In this document: one piece after another, positions 27,388-36,798 of the stretch
How positions within the stretch are numbered: position 1 is the stretch's first letter
Layout: each line of letters opens with the position of its first letter
NCBI RefSeq assembly: GCF_019049855.1
Contig: NZ_JAHLSY010000003.1
Location: 62,001 to 126,000, forward strand
Direction: 5' to 3'
DNA: 64,000 nt
From: Hydrogenophilus thiooxidans
GTDB taxonomy: Bacteria > Pseudomonadota > Gammaproteobacteria > Burkholderiales > Rhodocyclaceae
Notes under the pieces: model-generated
What the model saw: only the letters and a program-made list of their open reading frames with translations
The model's database searches: none
What the model was told of the DNA's origin: nothing
Translations under genes and position numbers: made by a program

Positions 27388-28019
27388 CGTTGACGGCAAC
27401 GACCGCTCGTACCACGCTCCTCTTGACTGCGTTGGCGGTGATCGCCTCAGGGCTTTGGTGGCTTGCTGAGCGCGAAATGGCCGCACTCACCCCCCCTTCG
27501 CCACCAGCGCCACAGATCGACGGCACCGCCTATCAGACCTTCACCCGCATCTATGACCGATCGGGCCGGTTGCAGCAGACGCTCACCGCGGCGCGGCTTG
27601 ACCACGAACGCCTCAGTGCACAAGTGCTGCTCACCCAGGTCACGTTCGAATCGTTCCGCCCCCCATACCATACCGTGGCATTCGCCCAACAGGCGCGGTG
27701 GCTCGAAAACGAAGGGCGGCTCGACCTTTGGAATACGGTGCGCATCCGCCGCGATGCGCTCGATGCCCCGCCGCTTGCGCTCGCAACGGAAGCGCTGACG
27801 CTCTGGCCCCATGAAGGGCGGGGCAGTAGCGCGACGCAAACCTGGTTACTCCAAGGGGCGCGTTGGGCTGTCGGTGATACCCTGACTGCCGAACGCGACT
27901 TCACCCATATCGTCTTGGCCGGAAACGCGCACGTTCACTGGCCGGCGCCGCCTTCGCCTCGGCAACGCGTACCGCAACCCAACGCACCCTCCGCACGACC
28001 CGGTAAAGGATCAGGATGA
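27384..28019 (+). CDS. lptC: LptC, LPS export protein
   Basis: A 211-residue inner-membrane-anchored protein that takes LPS from LptB2FG and hands it to LptA. One membrane helix spans about residues 10-28 (TLLLTALAVIASGLWWLA), followed by the periplasmic beta-jellyroll domain; the pattern ARLDHERLSAQVLLTQVTF is typical. The C-terminal 25 residues are Pro-rich and not conserved. ATG 27384 overlaps the kdsC stop, and the TGA overlaps the lptA start. Confidence 0.88.
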   Translation: MTLTATTARTTLLLTALAVIASGLWWLAEREMAALTPPSPPAPQIDGTAYQTFTRIYDRSGRLQQTLTAARLDHERLSAQVLLTQVTFESFRPPYHTVAFAQQARWLENEGRLDLWNTVRIRRDALDAPPLALATEALTLWPHEGRGSSATQTWLLQGARWAVGDTLTAERDFTHIVLAGNAHVHWPAPPSPRQRVPQPNAPSARPGKGSG

Positions 28020-28573
28020 GCACGCTTGTCTGCAGCCATTTACGCCCGCTCGCGTTGACCGCACTCACAGCGCTGATCGTGGCATTGCCCGGACCGCTCT
28101 ACGCGAAAAAGAGCGATCGCGACCAACCGGTTGCAATCGACGCCGACCGGATCACCGTCGACGAACGCGAACGCACCCACCGCTTCGAAGGCAACGTCCT
28201 GCTGCGCCAAGGTACGCTGGAAATTCGTGCCGACGAGGTAATCGTGACACAGGACGACCGGGGGTTTCGCACGGGAACCGCGATCGGCAAAGGGCGCTTG
28301 GCCACCTTTCGCCAACAGAAAGAGGGTTCGGACGAATGGATCACGGGGCAAGCGGAACGGCTCGACTATGACGCGCGGGCCGAACGCTTGACGCTGACCG
28401 GCCGCGCCCGCGTCACCTCGGGTGCCGACATCGTCGAAGGCGCGGTGATCGTCTATGAAGTGGTCAACGAAACCTATCGCGTGACCAAAAGCGGCGCGAC
28501 CTCCTCTGCCCCGAACGGGCGGGTGCGCGCGATCATTCAACCCAAAAACCCACCCAAGGAGCAAAAACCATGA
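28016..28573 (+). CDS. lptA: LptA, periplasmic LPS-bridge protein
   Basis: A 185-residue periplasmic protein whose jellyroll subunits form the bridge for LPS from LptC to LptD. A signal peptide ends at about A30 (PLYA). The OstA/LptA domain follows: [36 protein letters not shown] and later [16 protein letters not shown]. lptB, which often follows lptA, is missing here; an enoyl-CoA hydratase gene takes that position, overlapping by ATGA. LptF and LptG are encoded at 54-56 kb in this window. Confidence 0.92.
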   Translation: MSTLVCSHLRPLALTALTALIVALPGPLYAKKSDRDQPVAIDADRITVDERERTHRFEGNVLLRQGTLEIRADEVIVTQDDRGFRTGTAIGKGRLATFRQQKEGSDEWITGQAERLDYDARAERLTLTGRARVTSGADIVEGAVIVYEVVNETYRVTKSGATSSAPNGRVRAIIQPKNPPKEQKP

Positions 28574-29358
28574 ATGAAACCAGCCATTCATCCGTCGTAT
28601 TGACCGAAGTCCATGGCAAAGTCGGGCTGATCCGCATCAATCGCCCGGAACGGATGAACGCGCTCAACGACGCGGTGGTTGATGCGATCGGCGCTGCGCT
28701 CGACACTTTTGAGGCCGACGACGCCATCGGCGCGATCGTCATCACCGGCAACGAAAAGGCCTTCGCGGCAGGCGCGGACATCGGCGCGATGGCCGAGTTC
28801 GACTATCAGCACGCCTACCGAACCGACTACATCACCCGCAACTGGGAGCGCGTGAAGACCTGTCGCAAACCGATCATCGCTGCGGTTGCCGGCTATGCGC
28901 TGGGGGGCGGGTGCGAGTTGGCGATGATGTGCGATTTCATCATTGCCGCCGACAACGCGAAGTTCGGACAACCGGAGATCAAGCTCGGAATCCTACCCGG
29001 TGCCGGCGGAACGCAGCGGTTACCCCGTGCGGTCGGAAAGGCAAAAGCGATGGACATGTGCCTTACTGCGCGCTTCATGGACGCGGAAGAGGCCGAACGT
29101 GCGGGGCTGGTGTCGCGGATCGTCCCCGTCGACCGATTGCTCGACGAGGCACTCTCTGCCGCGCAGACCATCGCCTCGTACTCACTGCCCGTGGTGATGA
29201 TGGTCAAAGAGTGCGTCAACCGTGCGTTCGAAAGCTCGCTTGCCGAAGGGCTCCTCTTCGAGCGCCGCGTCTTCCATGCCGCGTTTGCGCTCGAAGACCA
29301 GAAAGAGGGCATGAAAGCGTTTCTGGAAAAACGCCCGCCCCAGTTCAAAAACCGCTGA
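28570..29358 (+). CDS. Enoyl-CoA hydratase
   Basis: A 262-residue crotonase-fold enzyme that hydrates 2-enoyl-CoA in fatty-acid beta-oxidation. Both catalytic glutamates of true hydratases are present: E116 in [12 protein letters not shown] and E136 in FGQPEIKLG, followed by GAGGTQRL. The oxyanion-hole segments AFAAGADI and LGGGCE are also intact. The start overlaps the lptA stop by 4 bases, so it is translationally linked to an LPS gene. It lies 100 bases before the phasin gene. It could supply hydroxyacyl-CoA for polyhydroxyalkanoate, but that is inference, and the usual phaJ (R-specific) belongs to another family. Confidence 0.92.
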   Translation: MNETSHSSVVLTEVHGKVGLIRINRPERMNALNDAVVDAIGAALDTFEADDAIGAIVITGNEKAFAAGADIGAMAEFDYQHAYRTDYITRNWERVKTCRKPIIAAVAGYALGGGCELAMMCDFIIAADNAKFGQPEIKLGILPGAGGTQRLPRAVGKAKAMDMCLTARFMDAEEAERAGLVSRIVPVDRLLDEALSAAQTIASYSLPVVMMVKECVNRAFESSLAEGLLFERRVFHAAFALEDQKEGMKAFLEKRPPQFKNR

Positions 29359-29360
29359 GT

Positions 29361-29373
29361 TGTGCACTGCACA
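29361..29373. promoter_or_regulatory. PhaR-like palindrome upstream of the phasin promoter
   Basis: TGTGCA-C-TGCACA is a perfect 6-base inverted repeat around one centre base, ending 8 bases before the -35 box. It shares the TGCACTGCA core with the second palindrome at 29417. PhaR repressors of PHA-producing bacteria bind TGC-rich palindromes near phasin genes. Assignment to PhaR is by analogy. Confidence 0.6.
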
Positions 29374-29381
29374 AAAAAATG

Positions 29382-29410
29382 TTGACTTTCTCCCGATGGG
29401 TCGATATAGT
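29382..29410 (+). promoter_or_regulatory. sigma70 promoter of the phasin gene
   Basis: TTGACT (29382-29387) and TATAGT (29405-29410) are separated by exactly 17 bases. Both hexamers are 5-of-6 matches to consensus, one of the clearest promoters in the window. Two related palindromes bracket it. Confidence 0.75.
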
Positions 29411-29416
29411 ATGAAT

Positions 29417-29431
29417 TGTTGCACTGCAACA
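29417..29431. promoter_or_regulatory. PhaR-like palindrome at the transcription start
   Basis: TGTTGCA-C-TGCAACA is a perfect 7-base inverted repeat. It lies 7 bases after the -10 box, so a bound repressor would cover the start point. Its centre is 57 bases from the centre of the upstream copy, near five and a half helical turns. Confidence 0.62.
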
Positions 29432-29458
29432 TTTTTGAACTCATCGGGAGGTATCGCC

Positions 29459-30046
29459 ATGAACACGCAATTCATTGAACAACTCGCCAACAACCAGCGC
29501 AAAATTTCGGAAGCCTGGCTCGCCATCGCCAACCAAAACTTCGCGCTCGGCGAAAAGCTCACCAACATCACGCTCGAAATGCTGCGCGGCAACATGGAGC
29601 GTTTCGCGCAACAAAGTCAGGCGCTCGTGACGCAAAAAGATCCGCAAGCTGCGTGGCAAGAGGTGCAGAAATTCGTCACCAGCAACGTCGAAGAGCTGGT
29701 GAACCAGCAGCGTCAAGTCGCGGAGCTTTTGAAACAGCACCGCAACGAACTCAGCAAGGTCGCCGAAGAGCAGATCAACGCAATCAACAAAGAGATCGCG
29801 GAGCTCCTCGACAACCTGAGCAAATCGGCTCCTGCGGGTTCGGAAGTCGCGATCAACGCCGCGAAGTCGGCTTTGGCCGCTACGAGCGCTGCCTACGAAA
29901 ACATTCAGAAAGCGTTCCAGCAGGTGAATGAAATCGTCGAAGCGAACCTCTCCGCCGCGGCGAACGCCGCGACCAAAGCGGTGAGCACCGCTGCGCAAAC
30001 CGCGCAAAAAGCGCAACCGGCTGCGGGCGCGAAGAAGTCGGCGTAA
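29459..30046 (+). CDS. Phasin family protein
   Basis: A 195-residue helical protein that coats polyhydroxyalkanoate granules (phasin_2-type). It is rich in Ala, Glu, Gln and Asn, with long amphipathic helices: EQLANNQRKISEAWLAIANQ, NITLEMLRGNMERFAQQSQ and a NNVEELVNQQRQV-like heptad region. The C-terminus ends in an Ala-Lys-rich tail (AAGAKKSA), common in phasins. ATG 29459 is fixed by a GGGAGG site. It has its own promoter with two palindromes and is followed by a terminator, so it is probably a single-gene unit with strong regulated expression. No phaC, phaA, phaB or phaR gene lies in the window. Confidence 0.88.
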   Translation: MNTQFIEQLANNQRKISEAWLAIANQNFALGEKLTNITLEMLRGNMERFAQQSQALVTQKDPQAAWQEVQKFVTSNVEELVNQQRQVAELLKQHRNELSKVAEEQINAINKEIAELLDNLSKSAPAGSEVAINAAKSALAATSAAYENIQKAFQQVNEIVEANLSAAANAATKAVSTAAQTAQKAQPAAGAKKSA

Positions 30047-30122
30047 TGCGCGGCTGACACCACACCGGTTGTGGGGGTGCGTGCAGATCACCTGAGCGTT
30101 GCCCTCAGTTCCAGGATCCTCA

Positions 30123-30150
30123 ACGCCCTGCTTCGTGCAGGGCGTTTTGT
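30123..30150 (+). terminator. intrinsic terminator after the phasin gene
   Basis: ACGCCCTGC and GCAGGGCGT form a 9-base stem with a 5-base loop, followed by TTTTGTTT. It ends the phasin transcript 77 bases after the stop codon. Confidence 0.8.
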
Positions 30151-30206
30151 TTGGCAAAAGCGCCGCTCCTTTGTTAAGATTTCGCTTTTGTTGCGACGAA
30201 CCGGCC

Positions 30207-30410
30207 ATGCGTCTGAGATTGCTGTTGCTTGTTCCGTGCGCGCTTGCACTCACTGCCTGTGGCGTCAAAGGGCCATTGACCCTACCACCAAAACAAACGT
30301 CCGCACAAGCGGCCTTTGCAGAGGAAGCGCCGCTGGCATTCTCACCTACTTCGGCAGCCACGGCCCTATTTGCCCCATTGGAAGCAAACCACGATCATGA
30401 CGCCTTCTGA
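30207..30410 (+). CDS. lptM: LptM (YifL-type) small lipoprotein
   Basis: A 67-residue lipoprotein with lipobox L-T-A-C18 followed by GVKGPL, the hallmark of the LptM/YifL family. The E. coli protein binds the LptD-LptE translocon and helps disulfide maturation of LptD. The rest of this chain is a short, Pro/Ala-rich tail. Its usual neighbour lysA follows and overlaps it by 14 bases, the same pairing seen in many proteobacteria. Previously called a 'lipoprotein of unknown function'. Confidence 0.85.
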   Translation: MRLRLLLLVPCALALTACGVKGPLTLPPKQTSAQAAFAEEAPLAFSPTSAATALFAPLEANHDHDAF

Positions 30411-31677
30411 CCTTTTTCCCATGCCGACCCTCTCTCGCCGCAATGGGACGCTCACGTTGGAAGCGACCCCGTTGACTGTGATCGCGGAACGGTACGGCAC
30501 TCCGTGCTACGTCTATTCCGAAGCAGCGATCCGCGCGGCGTGGGCAGCCTATCGCGAAGGTCTGCCCCCAGAAGCCGGTACGATCCATTATGCGGTCAAG
30601 GCAAACAGCAACCTGTCGATCCTGCGCCTTTTCGCCGAGCTCGGCGCGGGCTTCGACATCGTCTCGGGTGGCGAACTCGAACGGGTGGTCGCAGCAGGCG
30701 GAAAACCGGAAACGGTGGTCTTCTCCGGTGTCGGCAAAGCCGTCTGGGAGATCGAACGCGCACTCGAACTCGGCATTGGCGCGTTTCACGTCGAGTCGCT
30801 CCCCGAACTCGAACGCATCGCGACGATCGCGCAAGCGCACGGTGTCTCGGCACCGATCAGTTTCCGCGTCAACCCGGACGTCGACCCGAAAACCCATCCC
30901 TATATCGCCACGGGTCTGGCGCGTAGCAAATTCGGTGTCACTCTTGACGAAGCGCGCATCGGCTACCGACAAGCGATGGACCATCCCGCGTTGTCCGTGG
31001 TCGGGGTCGCCTGCCACATCGGCTCGCAACTGATTGACGACGCGCCACTCCTTGAGGCCGCGGAACGAATCCGTCGTTTTGTCGAAGAGCTCGCTGATGA
31101 GGGCATTCGGCTCACCACGATCGATCTCGGCGGTGGCATCGGGATTCGCTATCGCGACGAATCGCCGCTGGACGTCGCCCAAACGCTGCGTCGCCTGCGT
31201 GCGGTTTTCGCTGGTCGTCCCGAACGGCTCGCTGTCGAGCCCGGTCGCTCCCTCGTCGGTGCGGCGGGGCTGTTGCTCACCCGTGTCGAATACGTCAAAA
31301 TCCGCGATGACCATACCTTCTTCGTCGTCGACGCCGCGATGAACGACCTGATGCGACCGGCACTCTACGAAGCGTGGCATGAGATCGTCCCGGTCGTCGA
31401 CCGCCCCGAGTGTCCGCCGCGCACGGGCGACGTCGTCGGGCCGGTGTGCGAAACGGGGGATTTTCTCGGTCTCGACCGCACGCTCGCTGTCGCAGCGGGC
31501 GACCTGCTTGCCGTTCTCTGCGCGGGTGCCTACGGAATGGCGATGAGCTCCAATTACAATACCCGTCCCCGCGCCGCCGAGGTTTTGGTGCGCGACAGCA
31601 GCCACCAGCTCATCCGGCCCCGCGAGAAACGGGAGCAGCTGTGGGCAGACGAGTTCGCGCTGCTGCCCAACGCGTAA
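30397..31677 (+). CDS. lysA: Diaminopimelate decarboxylase
   Basis: A 426-residue PLP enzyme (alanine racemase fold) that makes lysine from meso-diaminopimelate. The PLP lysine is K68 in YAVKANSN. Other family motifs are SGGELER, CHIGSQL, EPGRSLVG and CETGDFLG with the catalytic cysteine, and YGMAMSSNYN near the C-terminus. I chose ATG 30397, which overlaps lptM; ATG 30421 is an alternative that removes 8 residues. The size is normal. Confidence 0.96.
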   Translation: MTPSDLFPMPTLSRRNGTLTLEATPLTVIAERYGTPCYVYSEAAIRAAWAAYREGLPPEAGTIHYAVKANSNLSILRLFAELGAGFDIVSGGELERVVAAGGKPETVVFSGVGKAVWEIERALELGIGAFHVESLPELERIATIAQAHGVSAPISFRVNPDVDPKTHPYIATGLARSKFGVTLDEARIGYRQAMDHPALSVVGVACHIGSQLIDDAPLLEAAERIRRFVEELADEGIRLTTIDLGGGIGIRYRDESPLDVAQTLRRLRAVFAGRPERLAVEPGRSLVGAAGLLLTRVEYVKIRDDHTFFVVDAAMNDLMRPALYEAWHEIVPVVDRPECPPRTGDVVGPVCETGDFLGLDRTLAVAAGDLLAVLCAGAYGMAMSSNYNTRPRAAEVLVRDSSHQLIRPREKREQLWADEFALLPNA

Positions 31678-31694
31678 GGCGCGGCGTCCCGACG

Positions 31695-33131
31695 ATGGCG
31701 AAAAAGGGGCCCCAGGCGCGCGCTCCACTTGCCTGCGCGCTTGCTTTTTTGCTGCTTCTCCTGCCCGAACTGCTACTTGCTGCGGGATTGCCCAGCGCGG
31801 TCGCCAAAACCCTTACCCAAGCGGGTATCCCCACCGAATCGCTCTCCGTCTGGATCGCGCCGCTTGACGGCCGCGACGGGCCAAAACTCTACTACCACGC
31901 GGACACCCCGCGCAACCCCGCTTCGGTGATGAAGCTCATTACTACCTTTGCCGCGTTCGAAACCTTTGGCGCGAGCGCACGATGGCAGGTCGTGTTGCAA
32001 ACCCGTGCCGAATGGCAGGGAGAGACGCTCTATGGGACGCTTGAGCTCGTCCACGATGGCGATCCGGCGCTCACTGCCGAGCGGTTGTGGACGCTCCTTC
32101 GCACCGCGCGCGCGATGGGCATTCGCCGCATCGCGGGCTTTACCGTCACTGCGCCCGCGCTTCGCTTGCCGCCGTGGGATCCCAACGCCTTCGACGGACG
32201 GGGCGAAGCCCCCTATACCCAAGGGCCGGCTGCGGCGCTCGCGCACTTCAACGCGATCGTCGTAACCCTCACCCCGCACCCCGAGGGGAAACGGGTGATC
32301 GCCACCACCCACCCACCCCTTCCCGTGCCGCTCGATACCCAAGCCCTCACTGCAGTGCCAGGAAGCTGTCCGCAAGAAGCCCGCCATTTGGTCGCGGCAA
32401 CGTTCCTCTCCAACCGCTTGGTGCTTTCTGGGCGCTACCCGGTTGCGTGCGGCTCTCAGACGTTGGCGCTCGCGCCGCCAGACCCGAACCGCTACCTCGA
32501 ATGGCTCCTGACCGCGATCTGGGGGGAGCTCGGCGGCACGATCGACCCCAAATTGGCGCGCTCAGGAAGCGCACGTACCCCGTTTCGCATCGCGGTGAGC
32601 GAATCGCCGACCCTCACCGAAATCGCGTATCAGATGAACAAATGGTCGAACAACGTGATCGCGCGCCAACTCCTTGCCCTCATCGGGTACGAGACTGCGC
32701 CCGATGCTCCGGACCATGTCGCCGCCGGACGCGACGCGGTGTTGGCACTCCTGAAGGCGCGCGCAATCGACGACGGCCAGACGGTGATCGACAACGGCGC
32801 GGGGCTTTCGCGCACCGCGCGCATCACGGCTCGGACACTTGCGCAACTCCTCACCTATGTGGCGCACCAGAACTACGCCGCCGAATTTTTTGCCGGCCTG
32901 CCACGCCTAGGGGAAGACGGCACGGCACGACGGCGCTACCGCGACCATCCGCTTGCCGGTGACGCGCACGTCAAGACCGGGACGCTACGCGACGTACGGG
33001 CGCTTGCCGGGTATGCACGGGACCGCAACGGCAGGCCGTACGTGGTCGCGATCCTGCTGCAACACCCCAACGCGTCCGCTGCCGCTTCGGTTTTGCCCTT
33101 GCTCCTCGAGTGGTTGGCACAACACGGCTGA
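31695..33131 (+). CDS. dacB: D-Ala-D-Ala carboxypeptidase/endopeptidase (PBP4 type)
   Basis: A 478-residue periplasmic penicillin-binding protein of peptidase family S13. The signal peptide ends near residue 30. The active site SxxK is S77-V-M-K80 (NPASVMK), the SxN motif is S-N-N in MNKWSNNVIARQ, and the KTG box is HVKTGTLRD near the C-terminus. It trims or cleaves cross-linked peptidoglycan. It follows lysA by 17 bases on the same strand and probably shares its transcript. A bidirectional terminator follows before pnp. Confidence 0.93.
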   Translation: MAKKGPQARAPLACALAFLLLLLPELLLAAGLPSAVAKTLTQAGIPTESLSVWIAPLDGRDGPKLYYHADTPRNPASVMKLITTFAAFETFGASARWQVVLQTRAEWQGETLYGTLELVHDGDPALTAERLWTLLRTARAMGIRRIAGFTVTAPALRLPPWDPNAFDGRGEAPYTQGPAAALAHFNAIVVTLTPHPEGKRVIATTHPPLPVPLDTQALTAVPGSCPQEARHLVAATFLSNRLVLSGRYPVACGSQTLALAPPDPNRYLEWLLTAIWGELGGTIDPKLARSGSARTPFRIAVSESPTLTEIAYQMNKWSNNVIARQLLALIGYETAPDAPDHVAAGRDAVLALLKARAIDDGQTVIDNGAGLSRTARITARTLAQLLTYVAHQNYAAEFFAGLPRLGEDGTARRRYRDHPLAGDAHVKTGTLRDVRALAGYARDRNGRPYVVAILLQHPNASAAASVLPLLLEWLAQHG

Positions 33132-33151
33132 CCACCGCACCGCGCAACGAA

Positions 33152-33185
33152 AAAACGCCAAACCCAGCGCTGGGTTTAGCGTTTT
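33152..33185. terminator. bidirectional terminator between dacB and pnp
   Basis: AAAACGC-(C)-AAACCCAGC pairs with GCTGGGTTT-(A)-GCGTTTT, with one mismatch. It is followed by T-runs on both strands (four T on plus, six T on minus), as expected between convergent genes. Confidence 0.8.
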
Positions 33186-33261
33186 GCGAAGCACTTATCG
33201 GTGAGAAAAGACCCGCAGCGCGTTCGGATCGCGGGGCGCTGTGGCCGCGGGCGTGACGGCG

Positions 33262-35403
33262 CTATTGCGCGCCTTCTTCGGTTGTGGCGCCTTCCGTGGA
33301 TGCCGCGCCGCGTTCCTCCTGCGCGACCCCTTTGAGCGAAAGTTTGATCCGGCCGCGATCGTCGGTCTCGAGCACTTTGACGCGGATTTTTTGCCCCTCT
33401 TTGACGTAATCGGAGACATTATTGACGCGCTCGTTCGCGATCTGTGAGATGTGCAACAGCCCATCGCGGCCGGGGAGGATATTTACGATCGCGCCGAAGT
33501 CGAGAATCTTGAGGACTGTCCCTTCGTACTCTTTTCCGACCTCGACTTCGGCGGTGATCGCCGCAATGCGCTCTTTCGCTGCGTCGATTCCAGCGGCACT
33601 CGAAGAGGAGATGGTCACGGTACCGTCTTCGGCGATCTCGATCACCGTACCGGTCTCTTCCTGCAGCGCCCGGATCACCGCCCCGCCTTTGCCGATCACG
33701 TCGCGGATCTTGTCGGGATGGATCTTGATCTGTGCCATGCGGGGCGCGTAGGCAGAGAGCTCACCGCGCGCTTCGCCCATCGCCTCCCGCATCAACCTGA
33801 GGATGTGCAGACGCGCCTCTTTGGCTTGCGCGAGCGCCACCTGCATGATCTCTTTGGTGATCCCTTGGATCTTGATGTCCATCTGCAGTGCGGTGACGCC
33901 ATCCTCGGTTCCCGCAACTTTGAAATCCATATCCCCCAGATGGTCTTCATCGCCGAGGATATCGGTAAGCACCGCGAAACGGTTCCCCTCTTTGATGAGC
34001 CCCATCGCCACTCCTGCGACATGCTTCTTGAGGGGGACCCCTGCGTCCATCAGCGCGAGCGACGACGAACAGACGGTGGCCATCGAACTCGACCCGTTCG
34101 ATTCGAGGATTTCGGAAACGACGCGAATCGTGTACGGAAACTCATCCTGGCTGGGGATGAGCGCTTTCAGCGCCCGTTTCGCGAGGTTGCCGTGGCCGAT
34201 TTCACGCCGCTTGGGAACCCCGAAACGCCCGGTTTCGCCGGTCGAAAACGGCGGGAAATTGTAGTGGAGCATGAACGGCTCACGGTATTCGCCCGCCAGC
34301 GCGTCGATGATCTGCTCGTCGCGCCCGGTTCCAAGCGTTGCCACCGCCAGAGCCTGGGTTTCGCCGCGGGTAAACAAGCACGAACCGTGGGTGCGCGGCA
34401 ACACGCCGACACGGATGTCGATGGGGCGCACGGTGCGGGTATCGCGCCCGTCGATGCGCGGTTCGCCCGCGAGGATGCGGCCGCGGACGATTGCCGACTC
34501 CAGGTCGAAAAGGATCGCGTTGATTTCGTTGAGGGACGGCATCGGCTCGAACGATTCGAGCACCGCTTGCGTCACCTCAGCGCGAATCGCCTTGAGCGCG
34601 TCGTTGCGCGCTTGCTTGGCGGGAATCGCAAACGCTGCCGAGAGCCGCTCATGCGCCAGTTCCTGGATGCGCGCTTTGAGCGCTTCGTTGGGCAGCGGCG
34701 GCTGCCAATCCCAAGCAGGCTTGCCCGCTTCGGCAACCAGTTCGCGGATCGCTTCGATCGCAACCTGCATCTGTTCGTGGCCAAAGACCACCGCGCCGAG
34801 CATCACCTCTTCGGGGAGCTCCTTTGCTTCCGACTCAACCATCAGCACCGCGTTTTCGGTGCCCGCGACGACGAGGTCGAGGGCGCTTGCTTTGAGCGCG
34901 CTTTGCGTTGGGTTGAGTACGTATTGGCCATTGATGTAGCCGATGCGGCATGCCCCCATGGGGCCTTGGAACGGAATCCCGGAAAGCGAAAGCGCGGCGC
35001 TGGCGGCGATCATCGCCGGAATGTCGCCGTCGATCTCGGGATTGAGCGACAGCACCTGGACGATCACCTGGACTTCGTTGGTGAAACCGTCCGGAAAGAG
35101 CGGACGAATGGGGCGGTCGATGAGGCGCGACGTCAAGGTCTCTTTTTCACTCGGTCGCCCTTCCCGCTTGAAGAAGCCGCCAGGGATACGCCCTGAAGCG
35201 TAAAACTTTTCCATATAATCGACGGTGAGCGGGAAGAAATCCTGCCCCTCTTTCGCCTCTTTCGCGGCGACGACGGTGGCGAGCACCACCGTTTCGTCCA
35301 TGTCGACCAGCACGGCACCGCTTGCTTGGCGTGCCATTTCCCCCGTCTCGATGCGAACGGTGTGCTGGCCATAGGTAAAGGTTTTGCTGACTGCTTGTGG
35401 CAT
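33262..35403 (-). CDS. pnp: Polyribonucleotide nucleotidyltransferase
   Basis: A 713-residue 3'-5' phosphorolytic exoribonuclease, the core of RNA degradation. Two RNase PH domains come first (residues 1-220 and 320-540, with [21 protein letters not shown] and a [11 protein letters not shown] region), then a KH domain ([20 protein letters not shown]) and an S1 domain ([19 protein letters not shown]). All catalytic-domain hallmarks are present. The chain ends in an acidic short tail. It is the last gene of the rimP-to-pnp run and lies behind a strong hairpin after rpsO. Confidence 0.97.
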   Translation of the reverse strand: MPQAVSKTFTYGQHTVRIETGEMARQASGAVLVDMDETVVLATVVAAKEAKEGQDFFPLTVDYMEKFYASGRIPGGFFKREGRPSEKETLTSRLIDRPIRPLFPDGFTNEVQVIVQVLSLNPEIDGDIPAMIAASAALSLSGIPFQGPMGACRIGYINGQYVLNPTQSALKASALDLVVAGTENAVLMVESEAKELPEEVMLGAVVFGHEQMQVAIEAIRELVAEAGKPAWDWQPPLPNEALKARIQELAHERLSAAFAIPAKQARNDALKAIRAEVTQAVLESFEPMPSLNEINAILFDLESAIVRGRILAGEPRIDGRDTRTVRPIDIRVGVLPRTHGSCLFTRGETQALAVATLGTGRDEQIIDALAGEYREPFMLHYNFPPFSTGETGRFGVPKRREIGHGNLAKRALKALIPSQDEFPYTIRVVSEILESNGSSSMATVCSSSLALMDAGVPLKKHVAGVAMGLIKEGNRFAVLTDILGDEDHLGDMDFKVAGTEDGVTALQMDIKIQGITKEIMQVALAQAKEARLHILRLMREAMGEARGELSAYAPRMAQIKIHPDKIRDVIGKGGAVIRALQEETGTVIEIAEDGTVTISSSSAAGIDAAKERIAAITAEVEVGKEYEGTVLKILDFGAIVNILPGRDGLLHISQIANERVNNVSDYVKEGQKIRVKVLETDDRGRIKLSLKGVAQEERGAASTEGATTEEGAQ

Positions 35404-35426
35404 AGCGTTTTGTCTCTCCCGAAACC

Positions 35427-35457
35427 GAAGAGCCCTCGTCGGGGACGAGGGCTCTTC
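35427..35457 (-). promoter_or_regulatory. strong hairpin between rpsO and pnp
   Basis: A perfect 14-base stem with a 3-base loop lies in the 71-base rpsO-pnp gap. On the transcribed strand it is followed by GGTTTCGGGAGAG, with no T-run, so it is not a usual terminator. In E. coli the same place has an RNase III-cleaved stem-loop through which PNPase autoregulates; the position suggests the same role. Confidence 0.7.
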
Positions 35458-35474
35458 TTCGTATCAATAAGCGG

Positions 35475-35741
35475 TTACTTGCGCAGCCCCAGACGTTGAA
35501 TCAGGGCAAGGTAACGGTCTGGGTCGGTCCGCTTCAGGTAATCCAAGAGCCGCCGACGCTGAGAGACCATTTTCAGCAGCCCACGACGCGAATGGTGATC
35601 TTTTTTATGGGTGGCGAAATGGTCCTGCAATCCGTTGATGCGGGCAGTAAGGAGCGCCACCTGGACTTCCACCGAACCGGTGTCGTTTTGGCCGCGACCG
35701 AATTCGGCAACGATTTTTGCTTTGGTTTCTTTATCCAGCAT
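35475..35741 (-). CDS. rpsO: 30S ribosomal protein S15
   Basis: An 88-residue primary 16S rRNA-binding protein of the 30S subunit. The pattern [21 protein letters not shown], then [25 protein letters not shown], is the textbook S15 signature. It starts inside the end of truB (11-base overlap) and precedes pnp, the standard truB-rpsO-pnp order. Confidence 0.98.
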   Translation of the reverse strand: MLDKETKAKIVAEFGRGQNDTGSVEVQVALLTARINGLQDHFATHKKDHHSRRGLLKMVSQRRRLLDYLKRTDPDRYLALIQRLGLRK

Positions 35742-36798
35742 AACGGTACTCTTTCACATCCTCAAAGGTTCGGTTCCAGACAACGTCATTCCCGATGGCT
35801 TCAGGCAGCGTTGGCGAAGAATGCAATAGTTTAGCAACAACTCGCTTGGGCGACAAGACCCCAGCCTGCGGCTGCCATTCGCCGACCCCCAAAAAACGGT
35901 AACCGCTCCCGTCGCGCAGATAGACGCGAACCGATAGTGCCCGTTCCGTTGCGCGCAGTTGCACCCCGCTGTTTGATTGCGCTGCCAAGCGATGTGCATT
36001 CGTGCGCTCGCGAAGCGTCACCGGCTGCCCGTGCCGAAAACGCTCGGCCTGGGCCGAGTCCAGAGCGATTGCAGGCAGGTGGCGAACGAGGGTGTCGACC
36101 GGCAGCAGCCGCGCGCGCGCGTATTCCGAAGGAAGTGCGCACCACGCCGCCAGCGACAAAGCCGAGTCACACGAAAAAGGTCCCACCGCGTCGCGGTGCA
36201 GTCGATCGACGTGCGCCGGAGCGCCAAGGGCCGCGCCGATCGCTTCCGCGAGCACGCGGATATAGGTTCCTTTGCTGACGGTGGCAGAGAGCACCGCGCG
36301 TTGCGCCGCTTCGTCAAACGCAATACATTCAAGGCGGTGGATGGTCACCTGCCGCGGCTCCCGCGCCACCGTCACCCCTTCGCGCGCCAACCGATAGAGC
36401 GGTTTGCCGTCCCGTTTCAACGCCGACACCATCGGGGGAATCTGTTCGATCTCGCCGAGGAAACGGGGCAATACCGCGTGAAGCGCCGCTTCGGTCACCG
36501 AAGTCTCCGCAGTGCGCACGACCGCGCCCGTTGCGTCGCCGGAGTCGGTCGCCACACCAAAAACCACGCGAAAGGTATAGGTCTTGTCGGCCTCCAACCA
36601 CGCTTGGGCAAATTTGGTCGCTTCGCCGAACGCGATCAGCAAAAGCCCCGTCGCCATCGGGTCGAGCGTTCCACCGTGCCCCGCCTTCTGAGCGGCCAGA
36701 TGGCGCCGCAGTTGCTGCAACGCGTGATTGCTCGAAACGCCTTCTGGCTTATCTAGGAGCGCAACCCCGTCAATCGCGTCGCTCTGTCGCGCCATCAT
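35731..36798 (-). CDS. truB: tRNA pseudouridine-55 synthase
   Basis: A 355-residue enzyme that makes pseudouridine 55 in the T-loop of tRNAs. The catalytic aspartate is D46 in [23 protein letters not shown] and the KGTYIRVL motif are also present. A PUA-like C-terminus follows. Two adjacent ATG codons (36798 and 36795) are possible; the first is listed because an AGGGAAG site is well placed. It overlaps rbfA by 29 bases and rpsO by 11. It is somewhat longer than E. coli TruB (314). Confidence 0.95.
   Translation of the reverse strand: MMARQSDAIDGVALLDKPEGVSSNHALQQLRRHLAAQKAGHGGTLDPMATGLLLIAFGEATKFAQAWLEADKTYTFRVVFGVATDSGDATGAVVRTAETSVTEAALHAVLPRFLGEIEQIPPMVSALKRDGKPLYRLAREGVTVAREPRQVTIHRLECIAFDEAAQRAVLSATVSKGTYIRVLAEAIGAALGAPAHVDRLHRDAVGPFSCDSALSLAAWCALPSEYARARLLPVDTLVRHLPAIALDSAQAERFRHGQPVTLRERTNAHRLAAQSNSGVQLRATERALSVRVYLRDGSGYRFLGVGEWQPQAGVLSPKRVVAKLLHSSPTLPEAIGNDVVWNRTFEDVKEYRYAG

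Noticed and set aside
30047-30206. Possible small RNA or tRNA between phasin and lptM
   Set aside because: Only a single terminator hairpin is visible; no cloverleaf or other conserved fold.
33451-35196. Long open frame (about 580 codons) opposite to pnp
   Set aside because: It is antisense to a certain gene, its product is Arg/His/Phe-rich without family motifs, and it reflects high GC third positions in pnp.
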